DNA of 64,000 nt from NCBI GenBank assembly GCA_032173965.1, contig CM063285.1, positions 27,253,660 through 27,317,659 of the forward strand, in the 5' to 3' direction. The notes beneath the pieces are model-generated. The model ran no database searches, was not told the DNA's origin, and worked only from the letters and a program-made list of their open reading frames with translations. The DNA comes from Sitta carolinensis (taxonomy: Eukaryota; Chordata; Aves; Passeriformes; Sittidae). Below are positions 1 to 11,491 of this stretch, piece by piece. A program made the translations under genes and the position numbers. Positions within the stretch are counted from its first letter, which is position 1. Each line of letters starts with the position of its first letter.

Positions 1-390
1 GGTTTGTTCAGCATGGGGAGACTGAGGGGAAACCTCATTTCAGTCTTCAGCATCCTCCTAAGGGCAAGAGGAGGGACATGTAGCAATCTCCTCACTCTTA
101 CGGCCAGTGGCAGAACCCAAGGGAATGGCATCAAGCTGAGTCAAGGGAGGTTTAGGCTGGATATCAGGAAAAAGTTTTTCACCCAGAGAGTGGTTGGGCA
201 CTGGGACAGGCTTCCCCAGGGAAGTGGTCACAGCCGTGGTCACACCAAGCCTGACAGAGTTTGGACGATGGTCTTAGTCACATGATGTGACTCTTGGGGT
301 TTCCTGTGCAGGGCAAGGACTTGGATTTTGATGGTCCCGGTTAGGTCCCTTCCAACTCAGCATATTCTGTAATTCTATGATTCTATGATT
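1..390 (+). mobile_element. CR1 LINE, 3' end (ORF2 C-terminus plus 3' UTR)
   Basis: This is the 3' part of a chicken-repeat-1 non-LTR retrotransposon, cut off by the window edge. Positions 4-285 still read as an open frame resembling the end of the CR1 ORF2 (endonuclease/reverse transcriptase) protein. The family-typical stretch [19 protein letters not shown] is visible, followed by a degraded NRLPxE-like motif. The downstream part contains the CR1 phrase tgtgactcttggggt and ends at about 390 in tandem attctatga units, the hallmark of the CR1 3' terminus. CR1 copies are usually 5'-truncated and carry no poly(A). This copy is inactive because only the end of the protein remains. The same subfamily recurs at 43280-43600 and 45510-45630. 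Confidence 0.93.
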
Positions 391-2908
391 TGCTTAATGC
401 TGTGTCTGCTGAGACAAGATGTGTGTAACCACAGCCTACAAAGACTGATATTATGTGGTAGTAGCAAAATGGGAAAACGTTTGTTCACTTTCATCTGTCA
501 CTTTATGATCTGACTTTTTTGGCATGTTTCTACCAGTAAGAAACTACTTCTCCACAACAGTTCTTAGAAGAAGGTCAAATATTCAGTGGAATGACAGAAC
601 AGATAACTAAGAAGGTACGGATTAAAAAGCAGCCAGAACTAAATTTGTACATACTGAGTTAAAAGTAGATGAGAATCTGGCTACAGTGGAATTTACCCCT
701 GGAAAGAAGTGATGGTATCAGTTAGCTCAAGAAAGTAAAGATAAGAGTAAAGCAAAATTGCATAGGCTAAAGCCTATTTCCCAAAAGCTGGATATTGTGG
801 AAATGATGTAATGGTAATAAGTTTCCTTTGTTTTGTCACACTGACAATTTGCACACACCAAAATCTCCGTTTATACTGAACTTACATCAGTGCATTTTAA
901 ACATGAAAGCCCTGGGCATCTCAGGATGTTTTCAAGCTTTCTTCTTAAAATGTGAATTAAAGTCACACTCTAAATTTTGCTGCATGTGTTACCATGTTTA
1001 CTCATGTCTCTCTGGAGTTTTTAACAGCTAAAAAAAATTAGGTTTCTTCAATGGAAGCACATGCCACTAGGGTCTTTTATCTGAATGCTTCAGAATCAAT
1101 CAAAGCACAATTTGAGCAGCCATGGGCCAAGGCAGGATTCATCTCTTTGAGTCTCTGACCCTGGTAATACACTGCTTGAGTGACTCTACAGCACTCAAGC
1201 CATGTCCTGTAGGACTTACCGTGAATTACATTTGTGTGTGTCTGTTGTAAGTCACCAGCTTTTCTTATGCTGAGTGGAGTTTGTTTTGTTTTTTCTTATT
1301 CTTTTGTATGACAATCATATCACTTACTACTTTCAACAACAGTATCGCTTATAAAGATACAGTTTTAGTATTTACTTGTGACCCATTATGCAATCCACAT
1401 ATGTATTGCTTGATTGTATATAAAAATAGTTCAAAATTGTTTTCTTATTAAAGTAGTTTGAAATTGTTTTCATATAATACTTTGAAATTCTGTTCAAAAG
1501 GAAAGAAACCTGACACACAATGAAGAAAACTAGAGACTGCATAGAATGTTTTTGTTCTTCAGGAAAGAAAAATAGCACATAAACAATGGCTACAAAATTT
1601 TCGATATTCATAAACTGTACTGCGTTTTAAATGCAAATGGTGAAAGCTGAAGTAGGCACACTACTCTGCTCAACTGTAATTATATTTCTTTTTGTGGATA
1701 ACTGATATAGAAAGATCTTTTAGTAAGCCCACTCAGAATTTTACACAGGCTGAATAGCCAATATAAAAGTGTAATGTGGTCGACATTCATACAAATGCAT
1801 TGTTCAGATTTCATCATGTCACACCCGTGTGTTTTTATGGTACACTGGAGCTGTGCAGACTCTTGTCACAATTTCTGTTTCTGCTTCTCTGGTACACTGG
1901 CTGGCATACATGTATTCTGTCTGCTGAGATATTAGATCCTGAAAAACTGGATTTATTCCTGACATCTGTATGCAATCCATCCTCCTCTAGCACTTTCCAG
2001 GTAACTTAATAGAGATGACTTAATAGAGATTTTCCAGAGCTAGCAATCTTTGTGACCATTCTGGTTTTATATTCTCACTTCTTCACAGAAGTAGTGGAAA
2101 GAGGGAGATTTGAGCTTTGAGTAAGTTCCAGAAAGCTTACCAAAGTATGTTTCACTTTAGTTCCTATAACCAAGATATATTACAAAAATAACACACACCT
2201 AAAACTAAGCCCACTCCATCTTGAGAATTTTTCATTTAAAGTCATATTAATTTAAGAAACACCTTAAGTTTCCTTTCTTCCACTTGGCTTCTCCAAGCAT
2301 AAGCCCTACAAAGACTTCTAATTTCCAATTTCTTTTGTCTAGTGATTTCCTTATCAGATTAATTAGATAATCAGTTATTTTGCTTATCCCACTCACATTT
2401 AAAATTCATTGATATGTCAGCCAAACAGAAATTGTTTTATTGCTTTGCCCATGATAGGTATGGTATCTATTTTATCATTGGTACAGAAACATCTAAGCAT
2501 TATATTACCAAAAAGGCTAATGTCCAGTTTTAAAAAGTCTCTGAAAAGAAACAAACCTAATGCCATAGATGAATTTTACAACTTTAAATAGGCAAAATCA
2601 GTCACAAATGTTACTCAATAAAAGTATGAAGTGAGCTCAGATTCTCCATGCAGCATAGTTCTATGCTCATTCTCTTCCCAACAGGATTCTTTTCACTCCC
2701 TGATTTTTCAAAGAGGTGCAGGGGAGATGGGGTGATTGCTTTTTAACCTATCATTGATCGTGATTTTATATCAGTGTGTGTCCTGTGAAATTTTCAATAA
2801 TAAAGATGAGCATATTGCTAGCCTGAAAACACAAGTTTACCATGACACCATATGCATTCAGCCTCTTAGATTCAGTTATCACTGCATGGTCACAGGACCT
2901 CAAACATC
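391..2908. other. AT-rich unique non-coding sequence
   Basis: No gene, RNA gene or recognisable transposon is visible. Open frames here are short, overlap in several frames and lack family motifs. Confidence 0.6.
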
Positions 2909-3366
2909 TGTGGTACTGTGCAGGACAGAGTTAATTTTTTGCAGTACTTGGGAGGTGGCATTGTTGGGAGGGGGTGGTAGCTAGGATACAGACATCATTC
3001 CCAGGGGAGGAGCAAAGCAACTCTCTTGCTTTCCAGGAGAGGGGGGTCCTTCCAGTGGAGCAATCGTGGCAGGCAGAGCACAAGGGAGCCGTAGGGAGCA
3101 GTTTGGGTAGCATGGCTGTGGCCAGGTCAAGCTCTGCATTCTCTGTATTGTGCACTTGTCATTAATATATTTGCCATTACTGTCCATTTTCTTATCTCAG
3201 TGCTATTGCTGTGAATCGTTCTTATAGCAAACTGTGATCTTTGCCTTTGTGCCTCCAGTCCTCTGCAATCCCATGCAGTAGGAAGGGAAGGGGTAAAAGG
3301 TGGCAGGAAGGGCAGAGTGAGCAGCATCTGTTTTTGGAGTCATGGCTGGGACTCTAAACTGAGGAA
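2909..3366 (+). mobile_element. Degenerate solo LTR, avian ERVL-like
   Basis: The left end reads tgtggtactgtgcaggacag followed by agttaattttt. This resembles the ERVL LTR start, where TG is followed by an agctgggatagagttaatttt-type block. The right part carries the other landmarks in order: the segment ttgtgcacttgtcattaa with a following T-rich tract, a decayed tttatctcagtgct (consensus ctttatctcaaccca), the segment gagtgagcagc, and a terminal ggctgggactctaaact (consensus ggctggggttaaacc). No ERV internal genes lie on either side, so it is a solo LTR or fragment. It is far more decayed than the copy at 52133-52686. Small open frames inside it are by-products of its higher GC content. Ends are approximate and I could not identify a target-site duplication. 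Confidence 0.7.
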
Positions 3367-6300
3367 TACTATTTCTAAACCATGAAAAGGACCACTCCTA
3401 AAAAATGGACAAGAGCCATGGGATGATTCTATTAATCACAAACTATTTCAAACTGAGCATTAATTCCCTAACATACCTTGACAGATCAAGGCTCTTAGGG
3501 ACCTTTGGCTTCAAAGACTAGCAAGTTTGACAAGTAACACTGCCCCAAATTCCATCTGTTACTGAGGTTCCAAAAGGTTGAAGTCCTTTGCTTAAAACCT
3601 TTTATATTCTTTAATTTGGGGGGGGGGGGCGGGAAGGCATTGGACTGCTTCCCCAAAACATTTTGTGTCATTATCATAATTGTAATTTCATGGCTTTTAT
3701 TGAAATTGCCAGTTTACTAACACATCTTTTAATAGTTGGAGAAAAACTAAAACCAAGTGAAGCTTTGAAGAAGTTCATCACAATTAATATACCACTTTGA
3801 TTTTGAATTGTGAATAGCTGCAGCTGTGCTGTTCAACCCTAAGTCTTCCTGAGAAGATGAAGAACAAAACACAATCAGAGGGGTGGAGTGGGAAAAAGAA
3901 GGAAAATTTAGGCATTGATAACTAGAAATATTCAGGAGTATGCTTATTAAATGAAACTCAGTAAATTGTCCTAGTGGCAATAGTAATGACTAAATTACTC
4001 TAGTATGAAACATTGCTGTAAGTTTATTTTGTTGTTTACTTTTATTCTTACACTAAAATTATTATAAGAATGAATCATCAATCCTTATGATTCATACTGG
4101 GTTTCATCCAATAAGCCTATAAGGTGTACATTCTCACAGCCTCGTATCAGTTTTGGTAGTAGCAATACAAATTGTTCATGTAAATAAATTGTAAATCAAA
4201 GCTAAACTAGACCAAATTCCAAAAGTATTTATTGCCATATGAGATCACGTTTAGTGGTAAAAGTATTTTTACCTCTTGAGGACAGTAGGTCACAAGTTTT
4301 TATCTCACCAGCTTCAAAGGTGTTAAAAAACCCTGATTTACAATAAATGAAATGTATTGGTGATGTCTGTATTCCCAGAACACCCAGTTTTCTAATGCCA
4401 GTACCACAAAACCACTACCAGTGTGTTCCCATGCTAGTAATCAAGAAATGTGTCAGGACTTTGACTCACTGGACTATGGAGACAGACATCTTCAGCTTAT
4501 AAAAGTGATCCCTTCAGGGGCAGAACACACTGCTTTAATACTGTATAATTTGTACTATTCCTATTCATCTTTTGAAAGATTATTCCAATCCCAAAGCTGT
4601 CAATTTTGCATTTTCATAAGAACTAAATCAGTTTTTAAAAAGTCAGAAAGTTGCTTTCTCTGTTTCTGTCCTTTTGATTGATTATCTATGGTTCCACAGC
4701 ATATTACGTGATCACAGCAATGTTCTTTGGAGATATAATCATCAAAGAGCATTACTCAGCTGGCAAAGTACATGTGAAGGGTGTAAATAATGAAGCTGAA
4801 CAGGGGGCCATTAAATACATTTTTTTGTTTTCTTTGCTTAGAGGCTTGTTTACAGGGTAGGGGGCATACTGTTAAAAAGGAATGTTAAAAAAAAAAAAAA
4901 AAAAAAGGCAGAACACCTAAATTGTACCAACCAATCCATCTGTTCAGATAGAGAGCCCTGCAGACCTGGCAAACCTTGAAGGTTTATCAGTGTTCATTTT
5001 GGCTTTGAAAGGTGTGTTTAGTCCCTGTGGCTCTGAAGGTTCTAGTTTATATGTTAGGAAGCATAGTCCCAAAGCAGATGTTTAATTTTTTAATTTATAT
5101 GGTCCTTGTAATCCTAGTCATATAATCATAAAGCCTATTTCTGTGTAACACATCAAATACAAATGACTGGAGCCATTAATTAAAAACTGGCTTAGAGGAG
5201 AAAACAGGGCAGGAAGCAAAGTGTTGAAACATGCAGCCCCTTGACTTGTAGTGGAGTTGAAAAGTAACTGATTGTGTGTGGATAATTGCCATGACTTAGT
5301 TTGGCAGACCCCTATTGTTATCAGAGCTGCAAGGTTGCCTCTTAAACTGTTCAAACAGTTGAATGGATCTCCAACATTCATGTCCAGAAAGGCCAACTGC
5401 TCTGTTAAAATTCATTGCTTGTTTGTTAAAATAAAAGGGGTGTCTTCTTTCTGTGTCATTAATCCTGTTTTGGTTTGTTGGGTTATTTTTTTATAAAATG
5501 GCTCTATATTTCTCTTTCCGATGAAAGCTTCTGTAACTGATGTGAAGTGTCTGGTACTGAGTCACCAGATACTGGCCTGATGTTATTTTTATATCTCTAA
5601 TAAGCAACAGTAGGAGTAATCCATGCAGAAGTCTATGACTCTTATTTGCACTATAGCTCTCTCTTTGTATAAAGGAACTTTGTGTACTACTTACGCACAA
5701 GCAAAGTTAACTTGTCCTAAGCAAAAGAATATTTTAAAAGTGAAAATTAGCTCCATTAGAGTTGAACATTCAAAATACTGCAAGATCAGAATAAAAATTA
5801 CTGTACATATTGCTGCTGTTTATATTGAAACCATTTAGAAAATCAGAAATGTATGAAGCCTTTGAGGAAAACTGAAAGCAAAATATATAGAATCCAATGC
5901 TTTGTTAGCATTAATAAAAAAATACTAAGGGATTGGAGAAGTAAGATGTGTTTGTCTGAAACTAGCTATATGGAAGTTTAAGCACATTGCTGTTACTATC
6001 ACACTCAGTATATTCACCAGCCTTTTCTGGGTGAGATTAAATCAGCTGAAATATTTATCTAAAGGATTTTTATTGTGGACCTACAATCTCAACTCTTGAC
6101 TTTTATTTCTTTGTCAGTCAAACATCATCACTTATTTTAAGATTTTATCTGATGCTTGAATTTTAGGTATGTAAAAATGTGGCTTCAAATTCTCCAGTTG
6201 AATGTAAAATAATTTCACTTTTTTCTTTTTCTTTTTTTTTTTTTTTGCTTTCTTTTTGAAACAATAATGGCTAAATCCTAGATATCAAGAACTCTGACGG

Positions 6301-9300
6301 TAATATACATGATGTAGTAGTTGTTTTGACATGTATAAAACCTGTACCTTGAACAGAGTAAGTTTAGTTGATCTTTTCAGATGAATATGGCTGCAGAACT
6401 TTTACACAGAACATGTGTGATTTTTCTTACTAAAATGACATTAAATTGAATTTTTAGTTTTGAAAACTGTAGATTTCGCATACAGCAGAGAGGTGATTCT
6501 AAATAATAAAACAAAATACACATCCCACCAATCAGGAGGAAGGAATACAAGGCATGAGAAACCTTCTAATTTAGCATTGAGCAGTCTCTTATGCATAACT
6601 GCTGTCCTCTGATCAAACCACGCTTTTTAACCTCAAACAAGGAGGGGCAAAAGAGTCTTGGTAAAAAGTACATCCTTTAATAGAATATCCTTTAATAGAG
6701 ATTAAAATTACTTGATAGAGAACTGGGAAAAAAAAAAAAAAAAAAACCAACACTAAACCAAAATCAGTAGGCATTTTTTGAGGGGTAGACTGACAACCAG
6801 AAACATCCTTTACTCTGTGTAAGCTCTGCTCAGCAGTAACTAAAGCATGCCTGTATTATCAGCACTATTTCCAGCACAAATCCAAAACGTAGGCCAGGCT
6901 AGCTATTGTGAAGCTGCTGTCTATCCCTGACAAAACCGGCAGACACCTTTATATTGCTTGTTAAGGAGAAATATCTTCTAAAGAGTATGCTTTTTCCACT
7001 ACTCTAATCTTAGCAGATTTGAAATTTATCCTTACTGATAAACTGAAAAAAATTTCCAGCTTTCTTTTTGGATGAAATGTAAATCACACAGCTGATGATA
7101 TCAAATTGTATAATGATTTAAGACCAACAGATATATCAACAGTATAGGACTTTTTACTCTAAGTTTTTTAACCTTATTGCAGACTGGTGAGAAAAATATT
7201 GTGTCTATATTATTATTTCTGCAACTTCAAATCTTAGAGTACAAACTAATATTTGACTGCTTAGAGGCACTTTTAACAAGGTTAGAGATGCAGGCTAAGA
7301 ACCTGTAGCACTAGACATGGTGGAGTCACAGGCAAATTTCATTTAAATGGTATTTTACTACTATTTCTTTTTGATCTAATACTAGTTTAGTAAAACAAGA
7401 ATAAGGATGAGAAAAATGGGCTTGTACAACATTAATTTTCTCTCTGGGGAGAAGATTTTGCCAGGGGCAAAATGACATTCCTCTTATCTTGAAGTTAAAG
7501 TAACAAATTTGTCCTGCAATACTTTTGTATGTACCTTGACATTCCTCATTTCCTGATGTCAAGCTAATCCAGTAGGAGACTCAAAAGCTATAAAAATTTG
7601 GCAAATAGCATACAGGGTTGAAAAACAAAGTTTTAAGAGTTTACAATACTGAAACGGAAAGAACTGCATTTATCTAGTCTTCCTAGGACAAGAACCATTG
7701 CTCTCTTTAATAGTTCACAAACCTCAGCAAGTTATATAGAACATTATACACAGGCGTTTCCTTAATTTGTCCAGTGGATAGGAAATAAAAATAATGATTA
7801 GGGGTTTTTAATGCTTTATCCTAAATATGAAGGTAAAGTGTGTTAAAATGTATTTATTCTTTAAGGAAGGACAGCAAGAAAACTAAATGACAGTTAAGAA
7901 AATAAATAGGATGGTTGAATAATTGAAATCTCTTACTATGTGGGTATCAACAGATTAATTTTTACTAGTGAATTTATTTCCAGTAATGACCTTTGGAAGT
8001 AGTCTCTCATTAGTAAGCTGTCACAGTGTAGAAGATTTTACACTGTTAAAAGTTGTGCTAACTGTGCTGTGCTCTTACATGTTCTCTACAATTTTCTTCT
8101 TCAGTTGCATAGAAAGCCAAACAAGCAATACTTATGAGCTCTTAAAAGCCCCTTTTAAACACTGGCAGTTTGATAATTAAAAAATAACCAATACATTTGA
8201 GATGGCACCAAAAATTTTCTTTTTATGGTTTTTTTTAAAGCATTTCAATGTAAGCATAGCTTTTCATAACATAAAAGGGAAATTGATCTTTGGTGTCTAT
8301 TAAAAGAACAGGAAAAGTTTATCTTGAAATGCAATATTCTTTGTAAGAAAAACCCAATAAATCACTGGAAAATATTTTACTCTTAAGCATAGATGTATCT
8401 CATAACCTGTTTGGGCCCTGGTCTCTTAATCTCGATCTAGTATTTTGATTGTTCCTACATCACCATTTCAATGGATGTTTTTGCCTATCAAAAATCTGTG
8501 TCTTGAAAGCCATAATCTCTTCCAGATGTGTAGATATGTCTAGGGATAAGATTTAGCCTACTCAAGTCTAGATTAGCACCTTCCTGTCAAGATTTTTAAA
8601 ATCCATTTTTTGTATGAAATCAAAAATATAGAACATATATATTAAATAGCATAAAATCCTAAAAGTACAATTGGAGTATTTGATGCTTTGCATAATATAG
8701 CTCAGAGCATGAAGACTGTGACTGCAAATACTAATTGTTAGGTTTAAAAAGCCCTAGAGAAATAATTGCTGCTAGACTGCATGTCAAAAATATCAAGGTA
8801 AAAGACATAACATGTTTAACTAAAACACAGCTAATTAGAGCAGAAGTATATCCCTTTCGAAGTCTGAGATGATGATGTACACAATAGAGTTGTTAAGTTC
8901 AGAAAACTGAGTGCTGATGTAATCAAATAAGGAAGCTGATTTCTTTTCTGTGCCTGTATTTCAAGAGAGATTTAGATCAATAAACTGTTTTATTTGATTC
9001 TCACATTTTTAGGGTGCACAACTCTACAAGAAAAAATCACCCTCACTCTAAATCTAAAAGTTCAATCTTGTCCAATCTTTTGTAGGTGTTAATTTTTAAA
9101 ATTAGTCTTTGCATTTTCATTCACAAAGTTTTCGATTTTTGAGCAAATTTTTCTGAATTTCCATTTCCACCACTTTACATCAAGAGTTAAAAAGCAATAT
9201 ATTTCCTCTCTTGGGCTGTATTTGCAAATGATTTTAATATTGTTGGTTAAGAGTCACATAAATCCTTTTGAGAGAGCCATAAGTATTCTGTAATTCAAGC

Positions 9301-10939
9301 ATATTTATTACTGACTACTGAAACCAGTCACAAGCAAGATCCCTAGGGAGGAGCAGCCATTCCATTAGGACAGAAAAAGTTGTTATTAAGGGAAAACATT
9401 GTTGGAACTTCAGTAGAGAAACAAATACTCAATAGCTTCCGTGTCCCCTCAGTCTCAAACATGGTCCTTCTCTAATGTAAGAAATGAGCTAGTTTATTCT
9501 AAGAGTATGTGAAAATCTCAACTTCTCTTGTACCAGCTCATTAGCAATTTGATAATTTCATTCTCCATTTCTTACTAAGAAGACACACAATGTCCTGTTC
9601 TTTGAAACTTGTTGAAGCTATGTTTAACCTACTGGACTAGTAATTTCCAAAGGTATCTTTCTTTATAGCTTCTTTCCTTTTACAGTTTGTTGCAAGTTAG
9701 AGACTTTACCAGGAGGGCGGAAATTTCCCCTTAATTTTATCTCATAACTAAAGTTTTTTGACTGCACTCTCATGTTTGTTTTGCCCAAGACCAGCAAATT
9801 TCTGAGACCATTATCATCAGATTCTTCCTGGTAATTGCTGACTTCGCCAGACTAGCATGGTAAAGGAGAATGTCTTTTGTACACTGTGGATTGTTTTGAG
9901 AATCTTAAGCATGCATGCATCCAGGAAAGAGTGCACTGAGTAGTATCCACAGATTAATTATTATTTTTTCCTGTCCAGATCTCAGCATTTGGGGTCTTCT
10001 TTTTAAGTTGTAAGCTGCACATCTCTATCCTCACCTGCAAGAATTGGATTTTTCTTCTATCCTATTTGCACTACAAATTGACTTAGGGTTGGGTTTTTTT
10101 CCTGTAATGAGACTTGAAGAAGAATAAAAAGGTGGTAGAAGAGTAGTGGCAAAGGATAAAGAACTAAGGAAAAGGGTTTCTCTGTATGAGAGCTATTAAG
10201 TGGCTATATAAAAACAGTAATTTTCTGAAATGGAAATCTGTATCTGTTAACGTGAAGCAAAAGATATGCGAACTCAGCAGAATCTGTGGATTCCTGACCA
10301 CAATAATATTGATTATGCCATCTTCACTATTGTATCAGAAAATTTATGCTTAAAATATGTTTGGAGTACAAAAGGTTAATGCCAAAAGTCTCTAATGCAA
10401 AAAGTCTCTATAATAGAAAGAGAAAAAAATATAATTTGTCCTTGGATTTATTCAGGAGCTGTAATGAATACTATTTTCTATTGTAAAAGAAAAGTTAAAA
10501 TAAATCTCTACAATAATAAATGTACATATTCCAAATTACTGTTCTTAACTGTACTTAATTATTCTTTGTATAGTTATCATCAATACACATAGAGTAATGT
10601 TAATAGCAATTATCAAAAAAGTGACAGATAAGAGTTAAATAGACTTAGCTGTTCCAGATTTGATTTGAAATAGATTTTGAAAGAAAAGATCTGAAATTAT
10701 CAACAGCTACTAACAGAAAGAAAAAAGGCAAGATTTTATTACCACTATGTGTGGGTCCTTTTTTCAACCACCCAAGCTCACTTTAAATTATTCTTCCATT
10801 AACTCACTGTGCTGTCTACTTCTAGCCCTTGGTGAGCAAACATCAAGAGCTGCACCCAGCATGTGTCCTGTAGCTCAGAACAGGAAGCACTTTGGTACTC
10901 TGTATTCATGGGGAGAAATGGGAGGAGGGAAAAAGGCAT
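3367..10939. other. Long AT-rich unique non-coding stretch with homopolymers
   Basis: No gene or clear transposon is visible over about 7.5 kb. It holds only simple tracts: G12 at 3618-3629, an A run near 4887-4906, a T-rich tract near 6222-6247 and an A run near 6729-6746. Open frames are short and unconvincing. Confidence 0.55.
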
Positions 10940-11491
10940 GGGGAAAAAAGAGAGAGAGAGAGAGAGAAGAAAGAGAGAATGAGGAGGAAAAGGAAAGGAA
11001 AGGAAAGGAAAGGAAAGGAAAGGAAAGGAAAGGAAAGGAAAGGAAAGGAAAGGAAAGGAAAGGAAAGGAAAGGAAAGGAAAGGAAAGGAAAGGAAAGGAA
11101 AGGAAAGGGAAAGGAAAGGAAAGGAAAGGGAAAGGAAAGAGGAAAGGAAGAAGGAAAGGAAAGGGAAAGGAAAGGGAAAGGAAAGGGAAAGGAAAGGGAA
11201 AGGAAAGGGAAAGGAAAGAGGAAAGGAAAGGGAAAGGAAAGGGAAAGGAAAGGGAAAGGAAAGGAAAAGGAAAGGGAAAGGAAAGGGAAAGGAAAGGAAA
11301 GGAAAGGAAAGGAAAGGAAAGGAAAGGAAAGGAAAGGAAAGGAAAGGGAAAGGAAAGGGTAAGGAAAGGGTAAGGAAAGGGTAAGGAAAGGGAAAGGAAA
11401 GGGAAAGGAAAGGAAAGGAAAGGAAAGGAAGGGAAAGGAAAGGAAAGGAGGAAAGGAAAGGGAAAGGAAAGAAGGAAAGGGAAGGAGGAAA
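10940..11491 (+). repeat. Polypurine microsatellite/minisatellite, (GGAAA)n with 11-bp GGGAAAGGAAA units
   Basis: An (AG)n run at about 10949-10966 leads into near-perfect GGAAA pentamers from about 10991. From about 11108 on these mix with an 11-bp higher-order unit, GGGAAAGGAAA. Three GGGTAAGGAAA variants lie at 11357-11389. The + strand is purely purine from 10981 to 11359, and from 11383 to 11491. Only three T residues (11360, 11371, 11382) interrupt it. The long open frames of Lys, Glu, Arg and Gly across it are translation artefacts of a stop-free repeat, not a gene. Mirror-symmetric homopurine DNA of this kind can adopt triplex (H-DNA) structure, and it is prone to length change. Confidence 0.98.

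Noticed and set aside
10747..11373. Open frames of 208 and 156 codons
   Set aside because: They are translations of the purine-only GGAAA repeat, which contains no stop codons. The product is a monotonous Lys/Glu/Arg/Gly string.
10981..11491. CRISPR-like or telomere-like array
   Set aside because: There is no repeat-spacer structure, and the units are GGAAA/GGGAAAGGAAA, not TTAGGG.
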